From NCBI RefSeq assembly GCF_010093595.1, contig NW_022985477.1:1-64000 (forward strand): a stretch of 64,000 bases of DNA, read 5' to 3'. Position 1 is the first letter of the stretch. Each line of letters begins with the position of its first letter. Positions 38,401 to 49,802 of this stretch are shown here, in pieces. The notes under the pieces are model-generated. The model was not told the origin of the DNA. It was given only the letters and a program-made list of their open reading frames with translations, and made no database searches. Both the position numbers and the translations under genes were made by a program. This DNA comes from Mytilinidion resinicola (lineage: Eukaryota; Ascomycota; Dothideomycetes; Mytilinidiales; Mytilinidiaceae).

Positions 38401-39394
38401 TCCTTGATGTCCCCGACAGCAACCTCATGGGTCTCACAGGCGCTGTAGCAGTTCAGCAGACGAGTCTTTGGAAGTCCTCTAATAGCTCGACGGGCCAAGT
38501 CAGTAGTGACAACCTCGCCATTTAGCCACAAAGTCTGTAACTCTGGAAGGCGATCCTCAAGATGCGGATTTCGAGCGAGCACGGTGGCCAGAAGGGTGGG
38601 AGTCATCAGAGTCTCGGTGATGTGCTTGGAAGCGAGCAGGTCCACCAGAGCAGCCGGGTCATAGCTGACCTCGTCTGGCACGGCTACAACAGTAGCTCCT
38701 CGGAAAAGCGGCCGCAGAATCTCCCAAATGAAGAAGACGTTGCAAGCTACCCGATCCCCCGGTTGGACGTCTTGGAAGCCAAATCTCAGCTCATACGAGA
38801 GGACTGGTGCTCTATGGGGGTTCGTAATGCCCTTCGGCTTCCCAGTAGTACCACTCGAATAAGCCACGAACCTAGAAAGATTTAGAATAGCCGTAATGAT
38901 GAGTATCGTGGGCTTGCGAGAGGGACATACGCAAGTCTCTCGAGGTCATCGTCAACAGGTAAGGCAGAGGGCTCTTTCGCATGTCCATTGAGATCGGGTG
39001 TTGGCTCATCGAGGGTAATGAGAGGAACACCGCTCTTGATCTTACCAACCTCAGCCCTATACGTGACCACTACAGCCGGATTGGCATCCTCCAGGACGTC
39101 GGCCAGAAGACCTGGAGGATACGCAAGCTCTAGCACCAGGAATGCCCCTCCAGCACGGAGAGCTGCAAGACAGACAACCACATAGTGGGCGCTCCGCGGC
39201 AGCAGCACGCCGACGAGGCTGTCTCGACCGACTCCGTAGCCGCGAAGGCGTTGGGAAAGGCGGTTGACCTCGTCATCAAGCTCGGCGTACGTGTAGGTAG
39301 AGCTGTCGTCTTCCAAGGCCACAAGATCGGGTGTCTTTTTGACCTGCTGGCGGAAGAGGGCGGCCAGGTCCTTGGTGGTGTCAATGATGGCCAT
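35499..39394 (-). CDS. NRPS-like A-T-R-SDR carboxylate reductase (ATRR type)
   Basis: Exons 39394-38931 and 38871-35499 encode 1278 residues. An adenylation domain spans ~1-500: YSSGTTGKPKG at ~159, GELFVGG, YRTGDLARLLPSG and GKVDLKRLP are its core motifs. A carrier domain follows with DLGGHSL, whose Ser (~567) takes the phosphopantetheine arm. A thioester reductase starts at VLLTGVTGFLGAF (~647) and has YGQTK (~816). A C-terminal short-chain reductase has VTGASSGIGAAV (~1040) and catalytic YSASK (~1187). This order and length match the fungal ATRR enzyme, which in Aspergillus nidulans reduces glycine betaine through the aldehyde to choline with NADPH. That substrate is an inference from the architecture. 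No condensation domain is present, so it acts alone and makes no peptide. No defect was found. Confidence 0.88.
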
Positions 39395-40414
39395 GGTGTC
39401 GTGAACGGGGAGAGGTTTGCGGCTTCACGATCTGAAAATGGGGTTGACATTCCAGACCCACTTTTGGTGTCCGCTCCCGTGGGCGGTGCGACCAGGGCCA
39501 CATCGTCACAACCCGCCAGTACACCAGTGTCGTCACAGGTAGGCATGGCGTTATTCGAGCGAGCCCCGTTATTGGCAGCTGGCTGGCACGAGGGCAGCGA
39601 AAATTGACCTGGAGAGAGGGCTAGGCCGGTTCAGCCCGTTTGTAACGTTCTTTTGTTGGGCGAAAGAAACAAACTTGGCCGTGGCGCCCGCATTGGTGTT
39701 GAAAAAGCGTTATCAGGCCCGATGCGGCAAGGCGATCCGCCTAGTGTGTGCCGAGGTCCTGGGCATGGGGTAGGAGATCCTTGAAGATGTCTAGAGCCTC
39801 TTCTTTTACACAACAGAATTTCCCCATATTTACGTAAATTGAAAAGGGAATAATGACTTGCACGAGAGGTACTTGTACATCGTCTATTACTCCCTGCCCA
39901 CGCGCAATCATTTTGCACGTGACGAGCCTCTCGACGCTGGGATACTCCTCCAATGCCAATTGCTAAAGTCATGCAGCATTACCACATTCACTGGGGTTTG
40001 GGGCGCGACCATTGTGAGGCATAGTAAGAGAACCGTAAAGAAAGACTATATGCTCATGGTTTTGTGGGTAGATTTTCTTACTCCAAGCAGTTTGAAGCCG
40101 CCTGACTGTGTCATGCTGTTAGAAAGCCTGAACTTCTGGTTGTTACTTTGCATATGGAATTCCTGTTAATGTTGTCACCACATCACCGTTGTGGCTGAAT
40201 GGCGAGGCTATCTAGTTACACTGCAGGGGCGCGGAGGCGGTGCAAAGCTGAAGAACCTGGGAGTAACAAACCCCATCAATTTCGCTTTCTACCAATCTTC
40301 AATCATCTTCGTATTCCTCCCGATAAATATCCACGCCCCACTCAGAGCTCAAGACAGCTGAGATATTCCGCGCAATGCCGTACTTGAAGTTAATCTCTGA
40401 GGAACTCCTTCCAG
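39395..40414. other. Intergenic, promoter side of the A-T-R-SDR gene
   Basis: No gene is seen in this kilobase. Frames at 39185-39607 run antisense to the adenylation domain. The half near 39395 should contain the promoter. An earlier exon of the membrane-protein relic at 40415 may lie at its right end. Confidence 0.5.
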
Positions 40415-41367
40415 TCCTGAAAGAGAATCTCGCCAGCCCGCTAATGTGGAGTCTTCTACTGAAACCCGACACACTTTCGTCACCCATCGTATACGAAAAA
40501 AAGTGCTGGATAAAGATGCGAAGGAGGCGTGGCGTTTAAAGGAATCGTACAAGGACAGCTTCGCCATGTTAGCCATCGTCGTGAGGCCCTCATCAGTGTG
40601 AGCTTGCAAACATCATCGCTAATCAGATAGCCCGCTCAAAGGCCGCCATCGTGGCCTAAATTGCCATCACCATGCTAAATCTCGCGGACTTCGGCACAAA
40701 TCATTAGACTGCTACGGCCTTCGCCTACACAAGCCTCGTCAGCGGCCTGTTGTCTACCTTCTTCTCCTTCTACGTGCAGCAGGTCTTGAGTGAGCTACAT
40801 CGCCCGGAAGACGTCTATGAGTGGCTCACAACACCACGCATGAGTTTCATGGGTCGCATCGTGGAAACCCTCGGCCGACGACAACGAACCCTAATGCCTG
40901 CGAATCGAGCTGAAAGGATTCCCTCGCTCACGGCTGCTGCGACACTAACGGCACCCAGTGGCTTGCTCACTTTCTCCATCGTAACGCTGTTCATTGTCCT
41001 AGGAGTCTACCTCGACTCCGTGTACAAGGAGAGACTCAGCGCGCTGAAAGGCAGAAATGCCAATTTGGCGGTGTTGTTGTTTTTCATCATCTTCGCAGCG
41101 AATTCCATTATCGGGGTCCTCTTACCGCTCTTTTCCAAGCGGGTGGAACAGTTTCGCTCGCTGCTAGCGCGGGACGAGGAGAACCCTGGGTTGCAGAGTA
41201 TGGGTCTGCGCATCGAAAAGGCCGATGCAGGGGCGAGTGGGAAGGCAGCGGACTCAAGTGGAAGTTCAGACACAGATGCGGTCATCCGGCGGGCGTTGGA
41301 GGCATCAATCCATGCTCAAAAGGAGAGCTTGAAGGCACAGAAGGCGCTGTTGAAACTGTTACTTTAA
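40415..41367 (+). pseudogene. Two-helix membrane protein gene with premature stops
   Basis: The exon after a possible acceptor at 40414 reads KDAKEAWRLKESYKDSFAM and ends at a GTGAGG donor (40581). The 46-bp intron closes at CAG 40626. The next exon is open to 41367 apart from TAA at 40657-40659 and TAG at 40705-40707. Both are one C-to-T from Gln codons that would fit (IVA-Gln-IAI, TNH-Gln-TAT). After them comes FAYTSLVSGLLSTFFSFYVQ, a hydrophobic helix, then SGLLTFSIVTLFIVLGVYL and LAVLLFFIIFAANSIIGVLL, and a charged C-terminal tail. The family is not named; the pattern suggests a small fungal integral membrane protein. No start codon could be fixed. Confidence 0.55.
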
Positions 41368-41510
41368 GAGATTGGTGCAATTGAGCCATCTTCATGAGCG
41401 AGTCTCTCTCTAAGGGCCTTTGACGCGCTGTGCCGTCTTTGGAATATTGGAAGACCTGAAGATAATGCCGTTCGGTCTTGATCTGCATTGCCACCCACGG
41501 AGCGAGCTGG

Positions 41511-44500
41511 CTACCATCGGGTACTGCGCCGATGGCCATCTCTTTTGAGCAAGTAACCTAGGGGCATTACTGCTGCTACAGCGGATGCATCTGCATCTTC
41601 AAGGTTGATGGCGTCCTCGGGGGTGCTATGGGCATCTCTTTTGAGTAAGTCACCGAGGGCCATTGCAGCTTCAGCAACGGAGATGCCGACTGCATCTTTA
41701 TCATCAAGGTTAATGGCGTTCTTGGGCGTGCTTCCTGCGGTAGTGTTGAGAAGGACTGCATCTTCATCATCAAGGTTGATGGCGTCCTCGGCTGTGCTTC
41801 CCGCGATAGTGTTGAGAGGTAGGTCCCGGCCAGAACGCTTCGTCTCACTTTCCGCCACGTCGTCATTGGCCTTCCTTTTGCGACTTCCAGGTTCATGGCC
41901 ATCAGCTTTTGTCATGAGAAGCTCCGATATGCGTTGTCCAAGTGCGCCCGGAAATGCTCTGGTTATGTCAGGAACGAGATATTCCATATAGAAACCTAGT
42001 GATGCCCCCGTCCTAACGACTCTCTCAACAATCGTTGCCATGAATTTGAGCTTCTGCAAGCTTCTTGACCGATCTTCCAGGCCTTGAAGCTCTGTGCCGA
42101 TGGCCTTGAGCAGAATTCTATAACTCATTCGATCCGTGCTGTTGGCCGTAAGCATGATCCCATACCTCATTCCATCCTTAGGTGAGACAATAAGTTGGTC
42201 GAGTACCTCAAGGCACATGGTAGGCGTTTTTAGAGGATAGAAGAAAAGAGCGTGCACGAAAGACCTGTATGCAGCACTTTTCTGAGCCCCGTGGTCCAGG
42301 AACGAGGAAAAGAGCCCCATTTCTATAGCAATCTGAAATTTATCGTTGTGTTCGTTTTTGCATGAGCGCTGAATGAAGGACGACCACGAGGTGTCTTGTG
42401 GAAACGATTGGGGTTTCGAGGCGTTGGGATTCTGTCCATGTTCTAGCAAATGGCGGATTGTCCGCACATGTCTTGCTGTCCACTTAGGCTGTTTCACAAC
42501 TATATCCAATGGCAGCTCGGATAAGTTATCAAAGTATTCCAAGGTTTCCTCAAGCTTCCTTTCAATGTACTTTTCGACCCCAGCGCGTAGCAGTGCCTCC
42601 CGAAATCGGAGGTCCGGAATACCCCATTCAGGCGGCAGATACAGATGTTCGAGTCTCTCGAGCAGCTCAAACCCAACGTCCTCAGAATCTTCCAGCACTT
42701 CATTCGCATAATACATCGCTTCTTCCAAGAGGCCGGGTGCTACTGAGATCCTGGAAATTGTCTCGGGACTGCATTTCAGGACTGCCAGGGAAGCCTTGAG
42801 TGTTGAAATATTTGCCGAGAACCCAGGCCTCGTCTTCGCGCTGATATAGCTGCTCATCTCACGAGTGAGCAAAAAGTCTCGCACCGTTCGATGAAGAAAT
42901 TCGACGTGACCAACTTTGATGCTCAATAGACCTCCACATCTAGCGTTCACACGTCGTCGACACTCGTCTTGCATAGCGTTGAACTGGTCTTGATAGAGTT
43001 GAGACACGGGCATCTTCACAGCATAATCTTCATCCTCATGCTCGCATTCGTGCATGCTGTAGAAGAGAAAATGAAGCGGCTGCCGGGCATTAACGGCTAT
43101 GCTTAGAAAAGCGGATGTCTTCTCGTGGTAGATTGGATCGACCGCCTCTAGTATGTGTTTGAAAAAACGTTCGAGATCGACTGGCAGACTGTCTAGCCTT
43201 TTACGCAGGTCATGTATCGAGTCTCCGTTTGTTAGGCCGTCTCGGAGAGACTTCGTGACCAGAAACACCCATAAGAACACGCCTTGGGCCTTGTCACTGA
43301 TATCATCGATGATAGATTGTTTGTCATCGGCCCTAAAAAGAGGGAGATTCCATCGTTTGTGCTCGGTCAGTCGACTTCGTGTATACCTCCGAATGTCGTC
43401 ACGTGTGAGATCTTCCATGTAGATTTTCTGCAATAAATGATTGCCAAATGCGTCGACAAAGACGTTCCATGGTCGGCTGGCGATACACAGTTTTATGTTT
43501 GGTGATTGAGAAAGACCCTCGAGAATGTCGCAAAGTTTGAGATGATCGCCGTCGAATTCGTCAATCCCATCTATAAAGAAACAGTATCGGATATTCAGGC
43601 TTAAATGGCTGGAAAGTGTTTTCAACGTTGTAAGCAGCTCGGATGTGGTCCACTGAGTAGGATCATCATTCCTCACTGGGTTTGTCTCTGCCCAGCGAGC
43701 CGGACACACTTGAGGGATGAGCATCGGGCAGACACGCAACACATCGTAAATCAGAGTCTGGAATAGGCCTTCGTAAGACTTCTGCATTGGTGTGCCTGCG
43801 CTCCAGAAGTAATGCGCCGCAATAACCAATTTCACTCCGCCTGCCCACTTTTCAAGCAATGATTTGGTCGTTTCATGGTCTGCGAGAAACTTCATCAGAG
43901 TGGATTTTCCGGATCCGGGTTTACCGGAAACCCAGAATATTCCATTTCCGCTTTTCAGCCATTGGGGGTATTGATGGTCATGCTCTCCCTCTGAGACTTC
44001 AGGCGGGTCTAGCATCCATTGGAACGTCTTCTCGTGGGCGGGAGGAAGATTGTCGTGGCGCACCGGACGTGAAGGAAAGTGGAGGCTTCTAAGAAAGACT
44101 TGCTCCCTTGCGACAACTGCAATTTCTTTCTCTGTAAGATCAAGTTTTGATAGTTCGGTAGACAACATGTCAAGTTGCTCCAATGTCAATGCCGAAGACG
44201 GGCTTTGCTGAAAGGCGTCCCAAGCTTTTAACGAGAAAGCTTCTGCGGGCGTTGAACGCACGGGATTGGACGGGTTCGTCGAAAGCTGCTCACTGATTCC
44301 GTTCATTTTGGATGTCAAATCCTGGAGTGTTTTCGAGATGGCGTCAAGTTTGGAGTGTTGATCGACCCTCAAGATTGAGCTCTCGTCTTTAAGCGTAGCC
44401 ACTATCTTCAGGACAGTAGACTGTTGCTCGCTGCATGTAATCAGACAGATTGCAGGTCAAATTTATGCCTCGTGGTTGCGAGTTTACCTGAATATAGGAA

Positions 44501-44966
44501 AGAAATGAAACGAAATCATTTTCTGGAACCGCTCCAGGCGGGATTCCAAGTCGGCGATCTTTTGACTGTCCCAAGCTGCCTCCAAAGCTGCCATAAAGCT
44601 TCGGAAGCGTCGCCACCGCCCGCCCTGTACCTTCACTTTTCGAAGCGTCTCTAAGATCTGGTCGCATAGATCCTTGCTCTCTTTTCCTAAACCCTTTAAA
44701 GCGTCTATGTGGATTGATAGATATTGAGGCATGCGAGCGGTGGCAAAAAGGCCTCGCGATGGTCCTCTACCATCAGTGGTGTCATGGTTGCTTAGGCTTG
44801 AACTAAGCTCGCGGAATCTTTCGTAGATTTTCTCCAGCTCAAAGGTCTTCTCGGAGGCACCACTAGCCGATTTATAGACCTCTGATCCCGTAGACAGAAG
44901 CCCAGAAGCGAAATGTATGAACTGGACGACGTTGCCAGCCAGCCCGAGGGCTGCTAAAGCCTCCAT
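41511..44966 (-). CDS. NACHT-domain STAND protein
   Basis: Exons 44966-44488 and 44430-41511 join in phase to 1132 residues. The start EALAALGLAGNVVQFIHFAS is the N-terminal domain common to fungal NLR-like proteins. A helical linker follows (RVDQHSKLDAISKTL). The NACHT ATPase has a P-loop GKPGSGKSTLMKFL near residue 330 and a Walker B FFIDGIDEFDGD ~115 residues later. Winged-helix-like and helical regions follow, with no clear ankyrin, WD40 or TPR array. The C-terminal ~120 residues carry a basic stretch (RKRKAND) and three copies of an AINLDD-type acidic motif. Members of this class act in non-self recognition and regulated cell death, but a role here is not shown. The neighbour at 50984 shares the fungal-specific N-terminal type. 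It appears intact. Confidence 0.87.
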
Positions 44967-45083
44967 TGTTCCCTTGGTCTGGCGGGTCTCCGAAGAGCGA
45001 GTTGTAGCGAAATATTGCGAGGTTGAAGGAGACGGGGGCAGTCGACGGGCGGAATCCCACACATCACGTTGTGGTATTCTTCA

Positions 45084-45195
45084 GCCTCGAGGCTGCCTTG
45101 CTGCTTCGCCTCAATCCAGGGCGTATATGCAGCCAAGGTGGTGGCACTGGCTGGATTCGTCGCAAAGTAACGCGACACCCCGTAGCAACGCCCGG
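45084..45195 (+). repeat. Dispersed ~100-bp repeat, copy 1
   Basis: The segment starts with GCCTCGAGGCTGCCTTGCTG. Its first 32 bp are identical to copy 2 at 49966. The rest matches with a 14-bp insertion and a few substitutions, ending at CGTAGCAACGCCCG. The minus strand keeps a shared reading (IEAKQQGSLEA) in both copies. The repeat is in the 5' flank of the NACHT gene. Confidence 0.85.
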
Positions 45196-46674
45196 GCGTC
45201 CGCAAGTCGGATTCAGCATCGTGTTGACGGTTGATTTCTGTAATTACAATGGAGGCGCCTCTTGCTTGGGGATGCGATGCTGGCCAGCATGGTTGAAGTT
45301 TGAATGATGTGAATCTCAGAACGATGGTATCGTTAGAGTGTTGACACTAACGGGATGTGGATTAAATTGGTAGCGTTTAATGCCTCGGGGATTACCGCTT
45401 CATCCGCGACCTCCAGCCTGCAACCTTCATCTTTCATATAGCCTCTTCCTCCTCAAGCCTAAGGACAGCGCTCCGGGTCACGCACTCACACATACGCCGT
45501 CCGAACGACCGATAGAGCGTATCCTGGTATCCATACAACGACGTATCGATATCAGCGAGCGACCGGTTCGACCGGTTTCCGACTACAACACGACCAACAT
45601 TGCACCGCATCTCTCGATCAATACGACAAGTCAGCGAGGCCACGTTGAAACCGCTTGACGCTGCCTGGGACAGCCCGGCAGACGGTCTTGAATTCTTGGG
45701 CATGGGGAGGAGGGCTTGACTAGGCTCACAAGATTTACCATCTTAGTCACGAATACAACAATATCCTTGTGGCCAGCAGGCTGGTCTAGGGGGTCACGAA
45801 TACCACACTATCACGACTACATTATTATTACAATGTGGGCACGGTAGAGCCTAAGTAGGACTCCTAGACTCTTGGACTAGTGTTGATACGACGGGCCGCC
45901 CAGGGTAGTCTTTCTTGCTAATTGACTGCGTCTAGGCGCTTTGTACCGATAACTAGTAATAGAAGACCAGCTTTATCCTAGAATTAGCTTAGGATCTGTA
46001 TCCTAACAGAGGCAAGTCCCCAGGTGCGCTATATATAGAAGATTCTAGTATGTATTTGGCAGATGTGGCAGATCTGTGCGTGCTAGCCGACCTGTGTTAG
46101 TGTGGACGCCGCTGGGCGGCGTCTGTACGTAGCTAGCCGAATGATAAAAGAAATTCATGCCGATATTCTACCTTACCAACACCTTCCCAAGCCCCTAGCG
46201 GGTTTCCAAGGCAACTGTCAGGATGCCTTCGTCAAGTCGCTCTACGCGTCTGAAAGGCCCAGTCGGCCAGGAAGCCATACCCAAGTAACCTTGTACAGTC
46301 ATTAGGGGAAACAAAAAAAGAATTGTGTCTATCAAACTTGACACCTCAGTGTCTGCTAAGAATGTACTTAGTGAATTGACCTTGTTCTCCGTGTGAAGTT
46401 GACGTATGTTGAGAAAACGAAATAGTTTACACTAAACACGCGTCCCACAGATCAACAGAACCTTCGATAATTGAGCCTTTTATTAGAACCCCATAGCTTC
46501 AAATCCAGCTGACGTTCATCTGGCTGTCGTGACTCGAATTATCAGTTTTACGTACGATTTCACGTTTGCACTCGTTATACACAAACATCTCAAACATTTC
46601 TAGTACGTCCGTCCTTGAAAAAGACTCAGATTGATCTAGCATAATCTCAAAGAACCTTAGGTTCTATCATTCCA
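45196..46674. other. Gene-free region with a possible LTR-like remnant
   Basis: No gene is seen. From about 45720 to 46130 the composition differs from its surroundings: many CTAG tetramers, and an LTR-like segment that could begin at TGTTGATACGACGGG near 45881. No second copy or target duplication is visible here, so the assignment stays open. The 3' end of the P450 gene lies at 46675. Confidence 0.35.
46105..46123. repeat. Perfect 8-bp inverted repeat, 3-nt loop
   Basis: GACGCCGC-TGG-GCGGCGTC lies inside the possible LTR-like remnant. It is GC-rich against an AT-rich surrounding. Confidence 0.85.
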
Positions 46675-48540
46675 TTAACCATCATACTGCGACAAAAACT
46701 CAAGCGCCCCGGCCTTCTCCCTCTTCACAGCCTGCAGCACCTCCTCGCTTCGCGGCACCACGCGTACCTCGAACGGCAACGGACTAACCAAAATACACGA
46801 GTTATAGGCATTCTCATCCAACGGTACCGTCTTCCCTGTTTTCGGATCTAGCGGTTCGTAAATATTGAATGCCCACAGGAGTTTCGCGACGATGCGCCAC
46901 ATGTTTCGTTCGGCCAGATGCAGGCCGGGACAGATACGGCGGCCGGCTCCGTAGCCGTAGTGATCTCGATTGTCGTAGTCTGGCGAGGAAGCGTACTCGT
47001 TGGCGAGCTTTGGATGATTGAGGAAACGATCGGGATTGAATCTCATGTGGTCAGGGTAGAGATTTTCGTCTTGATGCATAGCCCAAACGGCGACGAAGAT
47101 GGTGCTGCCTTTTGGGATTAAGAAGCCGTTGTAATGATCATCTAGGAGTCATGAGCATTGCCCTGCATAGAACTAAGTGGATTATCGAGGAACGCGAACC
47201 TTTTGTTACTCTGTGGGGTAGACCCGAGCGTGCCCTATGACTAGTGTTAGTTTCGACGAGTTCATCAGCGGAACTGGAGACCTACGTTGGGCGCCATCGA
47301 AGCCCTTCCTTAACGATACAGTTTATATACGGCAATTTATCGAAATCATCAAAAGTAGGCGGATTATTCGGACCACAGACGCGATCAATTTCCGCCTGCG
47401 CCTTCTTCTGAACCCAGGGATACTTCGCCAACGCCATGATGAGTGTGAGAACCTGGTTCGCCGTCGTATCAGCACCCGCCTCTACAAGCTCACCCATCAG
47501 ATTGTTGAAGGCGTAATTCGGGAAAGGCCAATTTCCTTGCTTTTCCATTTCGTCCAGCTTTTCATCAATCAGACAATCACGCTTTTCGCCCTTCTCCCTT
47601 CTCTTGTCGACGATATCTCGCGCTTTGTTCCAGAGAATTGAGCGAAGCTGTTTGGTTTCGTATATGCGCTTCTTCCAGTGTCCGGGGGTGTACCAGAGCA
47701 ATGGAAACTCCTCGCTTGGTGGATTGGCGCCGGGCTCGAGCACCTCTCCCCACTATACGATGCGCTCATTAGCACGGAATGCAAGGACGACTAGATTGCA
47801 TTACTGACGTTTTCCATCATGTGGTAGAAGTCTTTGAACCAGAAGGAGTCGAGATCCTTTGCACGATGCCCATATAGAAGCGAGCATGCTACGGAAACAG
47901 GGTACAAACGTGCGTAGTCGAACACACGGGCTGGATCGTCGAGCAGATTGTTCATGAAAATGACAGATCGGTAGATGTATCAATCACTCGATACGTTTGT
48001 CTTTTTTGGAATACACTTACTCCGCTTCTTGCACCTTGAAGTGATGTGTGTCGAGCTTTTGCGGGCTGAAGTGTCTCACTGCGATGGCGCGCTTGTGCTT
48101 CCACGACGGACTCTGCTGCTCAAACGAGAAGTGGTGGCCGTTTGTAATAAACATTGCCGCCTTATTTTCCGGCCGGTCCGAGTATATGACGCCGCGTTTG
48201 TCGAGCAACTGGCCAACGATCTGAGGGTCCGAGATCACGATGATGTTTGAATTGAACACCTTGAGGCAGTACATGCTGCCATACTTTTGGGCCCATTCAT
48301 GGAACCTATGCCCAGATCAGTTTGCCGTTCGTGCAGAGAGTCGAATGGCCAAGGGTCGGTTGCGTACTTGAGGGCGATTCCAGTCTTGGGAATCAGATGC
48401 GCATTGCCTAAAATGGGGATTGTGGGAGGGCCAGGTGGAAGGCGAGGGTCTCTGCGGCCAACGCGGAGCAGTTTGAATCCATAGTATAGGAGAGGCACCA
48501 CTAGAAATGTGACGAGAGGGATAGCGAGATTATCGATCAT
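46675..48540 (-). CDS. Cytochrome P450 monooxygenase
   Basis: Exons 48540-48368, 48305-48021, one ending 47809, 47752-47286, a 41-bp exon 47240-47200, and 47141-46675 make a P450 of about 500 residues. The N-terminus is a membrane anchor (LAIPLVTFLVVPLLYYGFKLL) followed by the proline hinge LPPGPPTIPILGN. The I-helix has AGADTTA, the K-helix EGLRWRPT, and the heme loop YGYGAGRRICPGLHLAERN with the Cys ligand. It should sit on the ER membrane and oxidise a small hydrophobic substrate with a P450 reductase. Oddity: between exon 2 (donor GA|GTAAGTG) and the exon reading VIFMNNLLDDPARVFDYARL I find no AG acceptor that keeps the frame; the only in-phase AG leaves a 34-nt intron and a TGA. The gene may be damaged. 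It is head to head with the ABM gene. Confidence 0.82.
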
Positions 48541-48948
48541 GGCGGTCGATTGTGGTATAAAGCTCGCAGGAGAATGCAGCACATGTTCGGAGTATTCCCG
48601 CTTTTATACCACATATTACCACGTACCAGATCTAGCGCAATCAACTATACTTCTTCTATTCCAAAGGTGCAATTAGCCCGGGGTGGGGCCGGTACATAGA
48701 AAATCCGGGGAATCTGGGAATTGTCTAATAGTGCGGAGGCGGGGTTGGGCGTATTCTCGGTCTGATTTCGAGCAGAACACGACGCCCCGGCCCTATTTAC
48801 TATGTCAGTCACCACAGTCTGATCCATCTGCCGCCTTTGCTTTCAAAGCCCACGTTAAATACGATATCGCCCTCGCCGGCAAGCTCAAAACTCGCCTTTC
48901 CTCATCGTAGCTGAGTATCTAGATTTCGACCAGGATAATTACCACAGC
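48541..48948. promoter_or_regulatory. Shared divergent promoter, P450 and ABM genes
   Basis: Only 408 bp separate the two start codons. The minus strand has a TATA-like TATAAAAG at 48601-48608, about 60 bp upstream of the P450 ATG. Such an arrangement usually gives co-regulation, which is inferred here. Confidence 0.55.
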
Positions 48949-49802
48949 ATGGCTGCGCCAAAATATTATGTTGTTGCCCGCGTGGTGAGCAGAGACGGAG
49001 CATTAGATAAGGTATGCTGTCAGCCTATAAGATTAGTGGCTAAACATATTGCTTTACAACATTTAGCTAACTTTGTTATCTTAATTGCGATTGTAGTGGA
49101 GGGAGAGGCTTACGGCGCTGTGTGCTGTATCCAAGACGGAGCCGTTCTCCAACTCGTACTATTGGGGTTACGACCTTGATGGCGCGCCAGATACTCTCTG
49201 GGGTCTGGAAGGATACTACCACCCAGTCGGATTCCACATGAATCATGTCTCAGGAGAGATCTTCAAGGAGGAAATGGCCAAGGTGGACGACGACAAGTTG
49301 TTGCGCAATGTCCAGGGCCTCGGCAGTCCTGATTATGATTTGCACCATTACGACCTTGCTGATGGCTTTGTAAAACGCAAAGACGACCCAGACGCGGATG
49401 CTGTGAATAGCGTCGTCGTGATCGTGCATTTCTGGGCGAAGGAAGGCAAGCGAAAGCAGCTCTTAGGAACGCTTGCGGACGCCGCCGACAGAGTCCAGGC
49501 TTCGGAGAAGGCAGGCTCAATCACGGTCCAGAGCTTTGCAGTGCTTAAGGAGGTGAATGATTTCCAGCTGGCTACCGCATACATTCGGTACGTATTGCGC
49601 TGTCTTCCGATGCGTCATGACAAGCTAAGAAGGATACCACTGTAGAACCAAGACGTTGGCAGATTGGGAGAAGCTCGCAAATTCGAGCCTTTTTAAAGAA
49701 CTTTTGGACGGCCTGGAGACTGTTGTTGCGAAGCAAGAAATTCACAGAGCTCAGAACTTTATTGGACATATTGATCAAGATGCGCCCATCGGCAATCCAT
49801 AG
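48949..49802 (+). CDS. Tandem ABM-type (dimeric alpha-beta barrel) protein
   Basis: Exons 48949-49011, 49097-49587 and 49646-49802 encode 236 residues with no signal peptide. Two halves look alike in plan. The first is YYVVARVVSRDGALDKWRERLTALC with later SNSYYWGYDLDG. The second is VNSVVVIVHFWAKEGKRKQLLGTL with QSFAVLKEVNDFQLATAYIRT and WEKLANSSLFKELL. This is the pattern of antibiotic-biosynthesis-monooxygenase (ABM) domains, small cofactor-free oxygenases or binding folds; a duplicated ABM can form the barrel within one chain. Paired with a P450 in divergent orientation it may work in a small biosynthetic or detoxification pathway. Substrate is unknown. The splice joins are all in frame and in consensus. 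Confidence 0.78.

Noticed and set aside
40199..40387. Plus-strand frame starting with ATG upstream of the membrane-protein relic
   Set aside because: It could not be joined to the exon at 40415 by a consensus intron, and has no recognisable sequence.
45434..45703. 89-codon minus-strand frame
   Set aside because: No domain, and a counterpart of equal length exists on the other strand.
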